Notes: generated by a model not told the origin, from the sequence alone. A stretch of DNA of 64,000 bases from Virgisporangium ochraceum (GCF_016863655.1 NZ_BOPH01000105.1:62001-126000), one strand, 5' to 3'. Counted from the stretch's first letter, positions 16,148 through 25,349 are shown. Translations and numbers: made by a program.

Positions 16148-18283
16148 GTGCGGCTTTTGCGATGCCTGATGTATATCGTGGCTGTTTCGACCGCATTCGG
16201 GAGCGGCGGATGTGACCGGGTCGCGGAGCAGCCCGGCTCGCGCATCGCCGGTGTCGACGCGCTCCCCCTGGCTGCCGCCGGACCGTCGTGGGCGCCTGCA
16301 CCACAGGAGGTTGACGGGCTGACAGTGCTCGCGCGGGCGGACGCGCAGGGATTCGCGCTGTCAACCCGCCATGGCGCGGTGCGGTTCCTGTCCGGTGTGA
16401 ACCTCGGCAGCACGACGCCCGGTCACCAGCCCGGCGAGCTCGCCATCAACGCGGATGACTACCACGCGTGGTTCGCCGCGATGGGTCGGATGGGCGTCCG
16501 GGTGGTACGGATCTACACGATCCATCCGCCGGCCTTCTACCGCGAACTGGCCAGCTACAACCTCGCCAACCCCGATGCGCCGCTGTACCTCGTGCACGGG
16601 GTGTACTTCCCGGACGAGAGCTACGTCGACAAGCAGAATCTCTTCGACGCCGCCGTGACCACGGCGTTCCGCGACGAGTTGACAGATGCCGTGCAGGCGG
16701 TACACGGCGACCTGCAGCGGGCGCCGATGCGGGGGCGGGCCAGCGGCGCGTGGGACACCGACGTCTCCGCGTGGCTGGCCGGATGGATCGTGGGCGTGGA
16801 ACTGGATCCGGACGCCATCGCGGTCAGCGACCGCCGCAACGCCGCAGCCCCGGGATTCACCGGACGGTACTTCGGCGCTCTCCCCGATGGCTCGCCGACC
16901 GAGCGGTGGCTGGCGGCGCGGATGGATGAGCTGGCCACCGCCGAGGCGGCACACGGGCGGTCCACCCCGATCGCGTTCACCAACTGGCCGACGGTCGATC
17001 CGCTGGTCCACCCGGACGAGCCCCTCAGACAAGAGGACCTCGTCGGCGTCGACGCCAACCACATTCGCCCCACCACGGACTGGCCGGCAGGCACGTTCGC
17101 CAGCTACCACGCCTACCCGTACTACCCGGACTTCCAGCGCCACGAGCCGGCCCTGCAGGCATTCAGCTACCGCGGACGCAGCGACCCGTACGCCGGGTAC
17201 CTCGACGCCCTGCGCCGCCACCACACCGGCATGCCCGTGCTGATCACCGAGTTCGGCGTACCGTCTTCGCTCGGCTCCGCGCACAACGGTCCGCTCGGGC
17301 GCAACCAGGGCGGCCACGACGAGCGCGCGGCGATGAACACGACAGCCGAGCTGCTACGGATGATCAAAGATCTGGGACTCGCCGGCGGACTCGTGTTCGC
17401 ATGGACCGACGAGTGGTTCAAGTTCACCTGGAACACCATCGCCCACCAGATCCCGGCCGAACGCAGGCAGCTCTGGCACGATCCACTCACCAACGAACAG
17501 CATTTCGGAATCGTCGCGATGGACCCCACCGGTGCGGTCAACCCGGACGAGCGCACGCTGCCCGGCGCGGACGGGGTGCAGGCAGACGCACGCGTCGACG
17601 AGGCCTACCTGCACCTGGAGATCCGCCTCGACCGGCCGATGCCGGGACCGGTCACCGTCGGGATGGACCCGCTGCCCGCCATCCGCGGCGAACCCCCACC
17701 GACCGTGACCGGCTCGCCCGCCCCGGCCGGAGCCGGCGACGGCAACGCCGACGCCGCGCTGGTGCTCGACCCGACCGCCCGCACCGGACAGGCGTGGATC
17801 AGGACCGGGCTGGACCCACTCCCCCTCGACTTCCCCGCGCCGCCCGGTGCCCGACCGGACCCGGTCGCCGGCTGGCAGCGCTACCAGCTCGTCACGAACC
17901 GGCCGCTGACGGTCCCGACCACCGGCCGGCGACTACCGATGGAGATCCTCGACGTCGGCCGACTACCGCATGGACACTGGGACCCGGCCAACCCCCACTA
18001 CGACAGTCGAGCCCTATGGCACGCCGACGGTGCCGTCCTGCGCCTTCGGATCCCCTGGGCCTTCGCCGGATTCGCCGACCCCTCCTCCAAACGGGTACTC
18101 GTACCGGCGGCCATCGACCGCACAGTCACCTCGCCCGGCGTCACGATCAGCGTGACCACGGCCGGTCGCACCACCACCCTCGGCACCGTCACCTGGGACG
18201 ACTGGCAACGCGTCGGCTACCGCGAACGGCTGAAGGCAGGCGCCACCACGCTACGCGACGCCCTGATCGCCACGGCCGGATGA
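16148..18283 (+). CDS. Secreted glycoside-hydrolase-like (TIM-barrel) protein
   Basis: 711 residues from GTG 16148. A short hydrophobic N-terminus with a Cys at residue 22 suggests export, possibly as a lipoprotein, although the lipobox is not canonical. Residues ~55-450 look like a clan-A (beta/alpha)8 barrel. W-I-V-G-V-E-L is where the acid/base Glu would sit, and V-L-I-T-E-F-G-V-P-S-S is the usual nucleophile-strand pattern. W-T-D-E-W-F-K-F-T-W-N closes the barrel. The remaining ~250 residues are beta-rich and may bind carbohydrate. The substrate is unknown and no transporter accompanies it. Confidence 0.6.
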   Translation: MRLLRCLMYIVAVSTAFGSGGCDRVAEQPGSRIAGVDALPLAAAGPSWAPAPQEVDGLTVLARADAQGFALSTRHGAVRFLSGVNLGSTTPGHQPGELAINADDYHAWFAAMGRMGVRVVRIYTIHPPAFYRELASYNLANPDAPLYLVHGVYFPDESYVDKQNLFDAAVTTAFRDELTDAVQAVHGDLQRAPMRGRASGAWDTDVSAWLAGWIVGVELDPDAIAVSDRRNAAAPGFTGRYFGALPDGSPTERWLAARMDELATAEAAHGRSTPIAFTNWPTVDPLVHPDEPLRQEDLVGVDANHIRPTTDWPAGTFASYHAYPYYPDFQRHEPALQAFSYRGRSDPYAGYLDALRRHHTGMPVLITEFGVPSSLGSAHNGPLGRNQGGHDERAAMNTTAELLRMIKDLGLAGGLVFAWTDEWFKFTWNTIAHQIPAERRQLWHDPLTNEQHFGIVAMDPTGAVNPDERTLPGADGVQADARVDEAYLHLEIRLDRPMPGPVTVGMDPLPAIRGEPPPTVTGSPAPAGAGDGNADAALVLDPTARTGQAWIRTGLDPLPLDFPAPPGARPDPVAGWQRYQLVTNRPLTVPTTGRRLPMEILDVGRLPHGHWDPANPHYDSRALWHADGAVLRLRIPWAFAGFADPSSKRVLVPAAIDRTVTSPGVTISVTTAGRTTTLGTVTWDDWQRVGYRERLKAGATTLRDALIATAG

Positions 18284-18479
18284 CACAACCGCGCCGGCTC
18301 CGTCCCATCCCTGGCGCCCCTGTCCACTCCGGCGTCTGCCCCGTGGTCCTGACCGCGAACTCCTTCGACAGCCTCGTCACCGACAGGCCGGTGATCCCGA
18401 TCCCCCCGCTCAGCACCTCCCGCACAGGCGGTCGCCTCAGGACCGGTTCCCGGCCCCGCCGTTCACCGCTGCCGCGGTG

Positions 18480-19298
18480 TCACCGGGTGTCGGCCCGGAC
18501 GAGTGCGTCGGCCAGCCGATCCAGGTCGGGGTGGGTCGGGCGTAGCGGGGTGAGGATGGTGTCGATGAGGCGGCGCCAGGGCCGGGGCATCGGCACGGCC
18601 GGGGCATCGGAGTCGGCCAACGTCCGGGCCAGGTCGACGAGGCGGGTGTCGGTGGGGTCGGTGGCCGCGCGGAGCAGGAGAAGTGCCAGGAGGGCCACCG
18701 GGTCGGCCCGGCCGTGGTCCCTGCCGGGTAGCCGCGCGATGTCCGGGTCCTCGGTGGCGGCCCGCCAGGCCAGCAGCTGCCCGGCCAGCTCGGGCAGGTC
18801 GCCGCCGAGGACCTGGCAGCTTTCGACGAGCTTCGCGGCGACCGTGACCAGGTCGTCGTCGCCGCCGGGCGCGATCGTCAGCAGCGTGCAGCACCAGGCC
18901 CGGGCGAGATGGTCGACGCCGGGTCGGTCGCTCCACCCGGTCAGCCGCAACGCCTCGCCCGGATCGAACGCGAGCCTCGGCGGCACCTGCCCGGACAGCC
19001 GGATCCGGACGAGGACAGGGAAGTGCAGGTGCGCCCCGAACGGGTCACTCGACGCAATGCGCAGCAACTGCTCGCGGGTGATCCGGCCGTTGAGACGGTC
19101 GAACAGCGCCGACGCCGACAAGGGCCAGCCAGGCAGCTCACGCACGACCACCCGGGTGTTCCCCGGTGCGACGAGGGCGATGTCGACCGGTACGGCGCAG
19201 AAGGCCCGCACGCAGCGCGAGGGATCGGCGCATCCGTGCCCGGGGTCGGGCTCAACGGGACCCCGAGCCGGCTGTCGCCGACTGCGGCGGTAGCCCAT
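18480..19298 (-). CDS. Hypothetical protein, 272 residues
   Basis: The start is placed at ATG 19298 (M-G-Y-R-R-S-R-R); the open frame continues upstream only in low-complexity Arg/Gly sequence antisense to the dehydrogenase gene. The protein has V-D-I-A-L-V-A-P-G-N-T-R-V-V-V near the N-terminus and a Leu/Ala-rich helical C-terminal half. No domain, signal or membrane helix was recognised. It is convergent with the glycosidase-like gene and lies 95 bp from the dehydrogenase operon, in the same direction. Confidence 0.55.
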   Translation of the reverse strand: MGYRRSRRQPARGPVEPDPGHGCADPSRCVRAFCAVPVDIALVAPGNTRVVVRELPGWPLSASALFDRLNGRITREQLLRIASSDPFGAHLHFPVLVRIRLSGQVPPRLAFDPGEALRLTGWSDRPGVDHLARAWCCTLLTIAPGGDDDLVTVAAKLVESCQVLGGDLPELAGQLLAWRAATEDPDIARLPGRDHGRADPVALLALLLLRAATDPTDTRLVDLARTLADSDAPAVPMPRPWRRLIDTILTPLRPTHPDLDRLADALVRADTR

Positions 19299-19393
19299 AC
19301 GAACCAGTATCCCGGCCGACCGCCCAGCCCGGTACTCCCGCTGCGGTTGCGCGAACAGGTGACGCGGTCGTGCGGGAGCACCCGGCGAAAGCG

Positions 19394-20416
19394 CTACGGG
19401 ACGAGGATGGCGCGCCCCCTGACCCGGCCGGCGTCGAGATCCTGGAAAGCCTCGGCGGCGGCGTCCAGTGGATAGGTGCGGGTGTGCAGGGTGACCCGTC
19501 CCGACTGTGCCAGCGCCATCAGCTCGGCCAGCTCGTTGTACGTCCCGACGATGTTGCCGATGATGTTGCGTTCGGTCGCGATGACGTCCAGCGTCGGCAC
19601 GGTGAGCGTCCCGCCGTAGCCGATGACGTAGTACGAACCGGTCCGCCGGGTCATGGCGAACCCGTCCTGCTCTGCGCCCTGCTCGGCGACGAAGTCGAAC
19701 ACCACGTCGGCGCCGCCGCCGGTCAGCTCCAGCACCGCGTCGACGTGCCCGCCGTCGGCGGCGACGGTGTCGTGCGCGCCGATCTGCTCGGCGAGCTTGA
19801 GCGCGTCGGGGTTGCGGTCGACGACGACGATCCGCGTCGCGGACAGTGCGGCGAGGCACTGGATGCCGATGTGCCCGAGGCCGCCGGCGCCGATGACGAC
19901 CGCGGTGGTGCCGGGGTACAGCAACGGAAGTGCCTTGCGCACCGCGTGGTACGCGGTGATTCCGGCGTCGGCCAGTGCGGCCACGTCCTGCGGGCGGGTC
20001 GCCGGGTCGAGCTTCACGCACGCCCGTGCCGAGGTCAGCAGGTACTCCGCCATCCCACCGTCGTGCGACAGACCCGGGAAGCTGCTGTCGGCGCAGTGCA
20101 TGTCCTGGCCGGCGCGACAGGCGTGGCACAGCCCGCAGGTCGGCGTCGGGTGCAGGATCACGGTGTCGCCGACGGCGACGTTCGTCACCGCCGAACCGAC
20201 CTCGTGGACCCAGCCGGCGTTCTCGTGGCCGACCGTGTAGGGCAGCGTGGGCGCCATCGCCGCCTCCCACTGGCCCTCGATGATGTGCAGGTCCGTGCGG
20301 CAGACACCGGCGCCGCCGATCTTCACCACGACGTCGAACGGCCCTCGCACGGTGGGCTCCGGCACCTCCTCGACGACAGGCTGCTGGTGGTATCCGTGCA
20401 GTCGTACGGCTTTCAT
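19394..20416 (-). CDS. Zinc-dependent NAD(P)+ alcohol dehydrogenase (MDR family)
   Basis: 340 residues. The catalytic zinc ligands are G-V-C-R-T-D, G-H-E-N-A-G and the later Asp/Cys. The structural zinc site is C-G-L-C-H-A-C-R-A-G-Q-D-M-H-C. The cofactor motif is V-I-G-A-G-G-L-G-H-I-G, followed by V-V-D-R, which suits NAD+. The start overlaps the stop of the DUF59 gene (ATGA). In mycobacterial and rhodococcal binuclear-iron propane/phenol monooxygenase loci an ADH of this type oxidises the product alcohol such as 2-propanol; the same order of accessory genes here supports that role, though no monooxygenase is in the window. Confidence 0.88.
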   Translation of the reverse strand: MKAVRLHGYHQQPVVEEVPEPTVRGPFDVVVKIGGAGVCRTDLHIIEGQWEAAMAPTLPYTVGHENAGWVHEVGSAVTNVAVGDTVILHPTPTCGLCHACRAGQDMHCADSSFPGLSHDGGMAEYLLTSARACVKLDPATRPQDVAALADAGITAYHAVRKALPLLYPGTTAVVIGAGGLGHIGIQCLAALSATRIVVVDRNPDALKLAEQIGAHDTVAADGGHVDAVLELTGGGADVVFDFVAEQGAEQDGFAMTRRTGSYYVIGYGGTLTVPTLDVIATERNIIGNIVGTYNELAELMALAQSGRVTLHTRTYPLDAAAEAFQDLDAGRVRGRAILVP

Positions 20417-21111
20417 CGCTCCTCCTCACCCGCGCCCGCGGTGGCGTAGCGCACCTGCAACATTCCGCGGCAGATACCGGTGTTGGCGTCCAGGCTGGTT
20501 CTGGTCGTTCGGGCCCGCCGCAGGTGCAACGGAACCGCCTCGACCGGCACCGCCGCACCGGTGCCCGGATCCAGCAGCAGCGGGTCGTCGTCGCCGGCGG
20601 GCAGCCCGAGTTCGGCCCGCCGGTGTCGCAGCCGGTCCAGCGCCGCGGTCGGTGCGACGTCCGCGATGGTCATTGTCGCGATATCGGACGCGCTGAGCCC
20701 GGCCCCCAGCAACGGCCGGCACACCTGATCCGTGCCGGCGAGCACGGCCTTGCGGAGGAAGTCGGCGCGCAGGGCGTCGAGCTCGCCGACCGCCTCACCG
20801 GCGAACGCCCGCGCGAAGCCGGCCCGGGCCGCCACGCCCTCGTTGATCGCGTCGGCCGCGAAGTGCTCGTCGAGCACCACATCGACCCGGCCGACACCGT
20901 CCACTGTAGACACCGCGTCGTAGGCGTCGGCGACCATGAGGAACGCGAAGTTCGGCGCGCAGAAGTATGTCGGCAGACGCAGGTGGACCTCTGCGTGGCC
21001 GCCGGCGGACACCTCGCACGAGGCGACGAATCCCAGCGTGGTCACCGGTTCGTCGAGCTCCGGGTCGCGCACGGTGGACAGGGCCGTGAGCACCCGGTCC
21101 CGAACGCTCAT
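20413..21111 (-). CDS. DUF59 (MIP18/PaaD-like) iron-sulfur assembly type protein
   Basis: 232 residues. The N-terminal ~100 residues are a DUF59 domain: V-L-T-A-L-S-T-V-R-D-P-E-L-D-E-P-V-T-T-L-G is the hallmark, followed by V-H-L-R-L-P-T-Y-F-C-A-P-N-F. The C-terminal half is an extension typical of the paralogue encoded beside propane monooxygenases, where it is thought to assist maturation of the diiron enzyme. It is coupled by 4-bp overlaps to the amidohydrolase upstream and the dehydrogenase downstream, so the three are one operon. Confidence 0.82.
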   Translation of the reverse strand: MSVRDRVLTALSTVRDPELDEPVTTLGFVASCEVSAGGHAEVHLRLPTYFCAPNFAFLMVADAYDAVSTVDGVGRVDVVLDEHFAADAINEGVAARAGFARAFAGEAVGELDALRADFLRKAVLAGTDQVCRPLLGAGLSASDIATMTIADVAPTAALDRLRHRRAELGLPAGDDDPLLLDPGTGAAVPVEAVPLHLRRARTTRTSLDANTGICRGMLQVRYATAGAGEEER

Positions 21112-22160
21112 ATCGACTCGACCAGCTTTGCGTCCTCGGCGGCCGCCGGTGTTCCCGCTTCCGCCGGTAGCCGGCACTCCTCCGGCACCGGGATGTCGTA
21201 GAGCGCCGCCGCGTTCAGGCCCAGGATCTTCTTCTTGGTCGCCGTGGTGACGCGCGGGAAGTCGTCGAACTCCTCGCCGGCCGGGTAGTTCCAGTCCACG
21301 AATCCCTCGACCTGCCACTGCGGTTCCCAGATGCCGTAGTCGCTGCCGAAGGTCATCTTGTCTTCGCCGACCCAGAACAACAGCTCGCCCATCACCTTCG
21401 CGAAGAACCGCGGACGCGCATGCATGAGGCCGCCGATCACCACCGACAGGCCCGCGTAGACGTTGGGCTCCTGAGTCGCCATGAAGCAGAAGTCCTCGAT
21501 ACGCGGCAGCCCCACGTGCTCGACGATGAAGTTCAGCTCCGGGAAGTCGGTGGCCGCGTGGTCGACGTCGGAGACGTCGAACGCGTCCTTGTCCAGCGGC
21601 CAGATCGTCGGGCCCTTGTGCAGGTGGACGTTCCTGATGCCCAGCTCCTGGCAGCGCTCCAGGTACCGGTAGGCCTCCGGGTCGGTCAGCTTCCAGCCGC
21701 GCGAGCCCTCCCGCCACTCGGCGGTGTAGAGCTTGACGCCCATGCACCCCCATCGGGCGACATTGTCCGCCAGCGTCCTGAGGCCGGCGTCGCCGTCACG
21801 GGGGTCGAAGCGGGTGTTCAGCACGAACCGGCCCGGGTGCTTCTCTGCCAGCCGCGCGTTGCGCTCGGTGGTGTTGAAGCCCTCCGTGTACCACTCCTTG
21901 AGGTACGTCGGCTGCATGATCGCCACATCGACGTGACCGGTTTCGAACAGGTCGTGCACGGTGTCCTGCTCGGAGTACTTCATGTACTTCTCCAGCGGCC
22001 ACCTGGTGTGCTCCGGCCCAAGGCCGTGATAGGCGTAGAAGCACTCGATCCAGCCCTTGGCGAACTGCTCGGCACCGGGCACCCAGTTGTCCGGCGCGGC
22101 GTTCCAGTAGTGCACGTGCGCGTCGACCACGAAGAACTTCTCGCCGTCCTTCTCGTACAT
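21108..22160 (-). CDS. Amidohydrolase family 2 metal-dependent hydrolase
   Basis: 350 residues. ATG 22160 (M-Y-E-K-D-G) is chosen for the GGAGGAGGCGGAG site just upstream; an ATG 27 bp further up is less well placed. Metal-site motifs are V-D-A-H-V-H-Y-W (H-x-H), N-V-H-L-H-K-G, I-V-E-H-V-G and F-G-S-D-Y-G-I-W. The closest family pattern is the amidohydrolase found beside propane/acetone monooxygenase genes, where its reaction is not established. It is the first gene of the operon and divergent from the AcoR-like regulator. Confidence 0.85.
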   Translation of the reverse strand: MYEKDGEKFFVVDAHVHYWNAAPDNWVPGAEQFAKGWIECFYAYHGLGPEHTRWPLEKYMKYSEQDTVHDLFETGHVDVAIMQPTYLKEWYTEGFNTTERNARLAEKHPGRFVLNTRFDPRDGDAGLRTLADNVARWGCMGVKLYTAEWREGSRGWKLTDPEAYRYLERCQELGIRNVHLHKGPTIWPLDKDAFDVSDVDHAATDFPELNFIVEHVGLPRIEDFCFMATQEPNVYAGLSVVIGGLMHARPRFFAKVMGELLFWVGEDKMTFGSDYGIWEPQWQVEGFVDWNYPAGEEFDDFPRVTTATKKKILGLNAAALYDIPVPEECRLPAEAGTPAAAEDAKLVESI

Positions 22161-22213
22161 GGCTCCGCCTCCTCCGCTCCGGGTCATGACACCCCCTCGC
22201 CGGCGCACCGGCG

Positions 22214-22228
22214 GTCTCAACTTGAGAC
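22214..22228. promoter_or_regulatory. Perfect inverted repeat, probable activator site
   Basis: GTCTCAA-C-TTGAGAC is a perfect 7-1-7 repeat between the amidohydrolase start and the divergent AcoR/MimR-like gene. The Fis-type helix-turn-helix of that regulator is the likely reader (inference). Confidence 0.6.
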
Positions 22229-22287
22229 ATCGACGCAGCGCTCGCCCCGGTAGCGTTCGCGCCCTAGGCTGGTCAGGACGGAGGTGC

Positions 22288-24051
22288 ATGGTGCGGCCCA
22301 CCCGACCGGGGCCGGCCGTCCACACGAACGGCGACCGGCTCGCAGAAGCGCGCGAGCGGTTCCTGACGACGGAAGCCGTCGATCCGGACCAGGTTCGCGA
22401 CACGATCATGGCGTCGTGGCAGCGGTCGCGGCACTGGAACGTCGCGGCCGACCGCATCCAGCTGCGCTACGTCCGCGATCCCGATCTCGACAGCCCGTTG
22501 ATCCGCAGCGCCCTGCCGGTGCTGCGCGGGCTGCGTGAGCATCTCGACGGCCAGCCGATCAGCCTCATCCTGACCGACCCGGCGGGCCTGGTGCTCACCC
22601 GGATGACCGGCGACGCCGAGTTCGAGCGGCACCTCGACCGGGTGCTGCTGGCGCCGGGGTTCAGCTACGCCGAGGAGTGGGTGGGTACCAACGGTATCGG
22701 CACGGCGCTCGAAGGTGGCCGGCCGATGCACGTCTTCGGGCACGAGCACTACGCGGAAAACCTGGAGAACCTGGCCTGCGCCGCCGCGCCGATCCACCAC
22801 CCCATCACCGGCAAGACCGTCGGGGCGGTCAACCTGACCTGCTGGTGCCGCGACGCCGGACCGCTGCTGATCGCGTTGGCCAGGACCGCCACGGACCAGA
22901 TCCGGCAGGCGCTGCTCGCCGACAGCGGCGCCGGCGAGTTCGCGCTGACGCGGGAGTACCTGCGCGCCTGCCGGCGGGGCGCCGGCCTCGTCGTCGCGTT
23001 CAACGACGACATGGTGATGATGAACGAGTCCGCGCGCCGGGTGCTCGACCCGGCCGCGCAGTCGGTGCTTCTCAGTCACGCCGCCGAGACCCTCGCCGCC
23101 GGGCACTCCGCGACGTCGGTCGTCGACCTGCCCAACGGCTCGACAAGCCAGTTGCAGTGCCGGCCGGTGCACGCCGAGGGACGCCTCGCCGGCGGCATCC
23201 TCCAGGTCAAGCTGATCGACCCGCCCGGGGCGCCGGTGTCGTCGCCGCATCACCCGCCGCTGCCCGGTCTCATCGGATCTGGATCTTTGTGGACGCGCGC
23301 CGCGCAGCTTGTCGACGCGGCCTGCGCGGCGCGGGAGTGGCTCGTCGTCGAGGGCGAGCCGGGCGCCGGCAAGCTCGCGCTGGTGCGGGCCGTGTACCAG
23401 CGCCGCCGTCCGGGAAGCCGGATCGCCGTCCTCGAGGCCGGCCCCGACCTACCGGACGCGGTCCGCCGGGAGGTGACCGACGGCACCGGCGCGCTGGTCG
23501 TGCGGCACATCGACCGGCTCGGCCCCGAGCAGGCCACCAGCCTGGGCGAGGTGCTGGCGTCCGCGGCCGACGTGTGGGTCGCGGCGACCGGCGGTCCGGG
23601 CGGGAACCGGCTGACCGCCCTGCTCGACCTGTTCCCTCGGACGGTGGAGGTGCCACCGCTGCGCTACCACCCCGAGGACCTGTCCGATCTGGTGCCGTTC
23701 CTGCTGACCCGGCTGGTTCCGGACGGCCGCCTGCACTGCTCACCGGAGGCGATGCAGGTGCTGATGCGCTACACCTGGCCGGGAAACACCGAGCAGCTGT
23801 GGCAGGTGTTACGAAAGGTGGTGCAGCACCAGCGCACCGGCACCATCCACCCCGACGACCTGCCGCCGGAGTGCCACACGGTCAGCCGGCGGCTGCTCAG
23901 CCCGCTCGAGTCGCTGGAGCGCGACGCGATCGTGCAGAGTCTCCGCGACGCGGACGGCAACAAGAGGAAGGCCGCCAAATCGCTGGGGGTCAGTCGTGCC
24001 ACCATCTACCGGAAGATCCACGAGTACGGCATCGTCGCGCCCGCGCCCTGA
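22288..24051 (+). CDS. AcoR/MimR-like GAF and Fis-HTH transcriptional regulator
   Basis: 587 residues. ATG 22288 follows GGAGGTG. An N-terminal ligand-sensing GAF domain (about 40-210) contains E-E-W-V-G-T-N-G-I-G-T-A-L and P-I-H-H-P-I-T-G-K-T-V-G. A degenerate AAA+ module follows: Walker A-like E-G-E-P-G-A-G-K-L lacks the Ser/Thr after Lys, and no G-A-F-T-G-A loop is present, as expected in sigma-54-less actinobacteria. The Fis-type HTH at the C-terminus reads G-N-K-R-K-A-A-K-S-L-G-V-S-R-A-T-I-Y-R-K. It is divergent from the amidohydrolase-DUF59-ADH operon and resembles the activators of mim/prm monooxygenase loci. Confidence 0.85.
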   Translation: MVRPTRPGPAVHTNGDRLAEARERFLTTEAVDPDQVRDTIMASWQRSRHWNVAADRIQLRYVRDPDLDSPLIRSALPVLRGLREHLDGQPISLILTDPAGLVLTRMTGDAEFERHLDRVLLAPGFSYAEEWVGTNGIGTALEGGRPMHVFGHEHYAENLENLACAAAPIHHPITGKTVGAVNLTCWCRDAGPLLIALARTATDQIRQALLADSGAGEFALTREYLRACRRGAGLVVAFNDDMVMMNESARRVLDPAAQSVLLSHAAETLAAGHSATSVVDLPNGSTSQLQCRPVHAEGRLAGGILQVKLIDPPGAPVSSPHHPPLPGLIGSGSLWTRAAQLVDAACAAREWLVVEGEPGAGKLALVRAVYQRRRPGSRIAVLEAGPDLPDAVRREVTDGTGALVVRHIDRLGPEQATSLGEVLASAADVWVAATGGPGGNRLTALLDLFPRTVEVPPLRYHPEDLSDLVPFLLTRLVPDGRLHCSPEAMQVLMRYTWPGNTEQLWQVLRKVVQHQRTGTIHPDDLPPECHTVSRRLLSPLESLERDAIVQSLRDADGNKRKAAKSLGVSRATIYRKIHEYGIVAPAP

Positions 24052-24192
24052 CGGAGCATGAATGATTGCTGGTCACGACGCCGGAGCTCACCTCAGAGAT
24101 CCTCTCGATCCGCGACATGAGTGTGCACGTGATCGTGGCGAATGGTGGCGTGGTTTATATGCATGACGCGTGAGCCGGCTGGTTGCGATCAT

Positions 24193-24966
24193 GTGACCGT
24201 GACCATTGACCCGCTGCTCGACCGAGCCCGACACATGTGGGTTGGCCTGGCCGGAACTGCGGTCGCTTTCAGAGCCGGGGCTGTCGATGTGGCAGTGTCG
24301 CCGAGATCGTCGCTGTGTCCTGCCGGCTGGGTGGGCATCGTCTCGCTGGGAGACGCGGTGATCGCCACCGCCCCCGATGACCATCTCGCCGGGATCGTTC
24401 GGCGTGTCCTCGGTGGCCTGTCCCCCACCGCGATCACCGATCCTGCCGTGGTGCGCGACGTGTTGCCGGTCGGTCAGATGCTCGGACCGGCGACGTTGGC
24501 CTACTGCGACACGGCCGGATTCCGTCCAGCCGGCTCCGAGGCCGTCGAGGCGATCCCCGCGGGTCATGCCGACCTGACACGTCTGCTCTCGCGTGTACCG
24601 ACCGAGGACGCCGACGAGTGCGGACTGGCCGACATCACCTCGAGGGCGTTCGTGGTACGAAGCGGAGCCGAGGTCGTGGCCGCGGCGGGCTACGAGATGT
24701 GGCCCGGCGATGCCGCCCACATCGGTGTCCTGACCGCGCCGGCCCACCGCGGACGGGGACTCGCACGTGTCGTCGCCACGGCAGCTGCCGCCGACGCGCT
24801 GGAATCCGACCTGCTTCCGCAGTGGCGGGCCCGTATTCCGGCATCGCGTCGAGTCGCCCGAAGGCTCGGCTTCCAGGAACTGGGTCGCCAGTTCAGCATC
24901 CGCGTCGTAACGGACCCACGCACCGACGACGCGATCCCGCGCGGCGCTGTGCCCGATGAGGCGTGA
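24193..24966 (+). CDS. GNAT family N-acetyltransferase
   Basis: About 257 residues. The start is uncertain: GTG 24193 or GTG 24199 precede the conserved-looking T-I-D-P-L-L-D-R-A-R, and ATG 24163 is possible. The acetyl-CoA-binding motif is H-I-G-V-L-T-A-P-A-H-R-G-R-G-L-A-R-V-V, followed by R-V-A-R-R-L-G-F near the end. The long N-terminal part suggests a two-lobed GNAT. The substrate is unknown. A strong hairpin 14 bp after the stop ends the transcript. Confidence 0.75.
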   Translation: MTVTIDPLLDRARHMWVGLAGTAVAFRAGAVDVAVSPRSSLCPAGWVGIVSLGDAVIATAPDDHLAGIVRRVLGGLSPTAITDPAVVRDVLPVGQMLGPATLAYCDTAGFRPAGSEAVEAIPAGHADLTRLLSRVPTEDADECGLADITSRAFVVRSGAEVVAAAGYEMWPGDAAHIGVLTAPAHRGRGLARVVATAAAADALESDLLPQWRARIPASRRVARRLGFQELGRQFSIRVVTDPRTDDAIPRGAVPDEA

Positions 24967-24980
24967 TCCGACCGGATAGC

Positions 24981-25012
24981 CGCGAGCGGTGCCCTGGCGG
25001 GCACCGCTCGCG
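24981..25012. terminator. Bidirectional hairpin terminator
   Basis: A perfect 14-bp stem, CGCGAGCGGTGCCC (24981-24994), a TGGC loop, and GGGCACCGCTCGCG (24999-25012). It lies between the convergent GNAT and small membrane protein genes. Confidence 0.85.
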
Positions 25013-25016
25013 ATCT

Positions 25017-25349
25017 TCAGCGGACCGGATCGAGGTTGACGGCCCCGGCGTTGGCGCGCCGGACGCGGCGCCCGGCGCCGAGCCGGTGGCCGAGCATGAT
25101 CAGGCCGAAGCCGGCCAGGTAGAGGACGACGTTGACAGCTGCGTAGCCGACCACGTTCGAGTAATTCGAGCTCGGGAACGGCCCACCGAACGCGGCCGTG
25201 CTTCCGCCTGCCCAGTCGGTGACGAGACTGAGGGTCTGGAAGGTGAACAGCGGGCCGAACGCCGCGATATACGCGATGACCGCCGTCGTGCGGTTGGCGA
25301 GGAAGTAGCCGAGTGGGAACGAAACGAGCAGGACGAAGATGAGGTTCAT
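25017..25349 (-). CDS. Small integral membrane protein, 110 residues
   Basis: ATG 25349 follows GAGGAG. Hydrophobic segments at about 2-18, 22-42 and 66-88 suggest three membrane helices, with an Arg-rich cytoplasmic tail (R-R-V-R-R). No family was recognised. It is divergent from the histidine kinase gene 138 bp away, so it could be a target of that two-component system (inference). It shares the terminator at 24981-25012. Confidence 0.6.
   Translation of the reverse strand: MNLIFVLLVSFPLGYFLANRTTAVIAYIAAFGPLFTFQTLSLVTDWAGGSTAAFGGPFPSSNYSNVVGYAAVNVVLYLAGFGLIMLGHRLGAGRRVRRANAGAVNLDPVR

Noticed and set aside
17401..19293. 630-residue plus-strand open frame
   Set aside because: Arg/Pro-rich shadow overlapping two better-supported genes; no domain or ribosome site.
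18480..20558. 692-residue version of the hypothetical gene
   Set aside because: The first ~420 residues are antisense-frame low-complexity sequence over the dehydrogenase; only the part from 19298 is protein-like.
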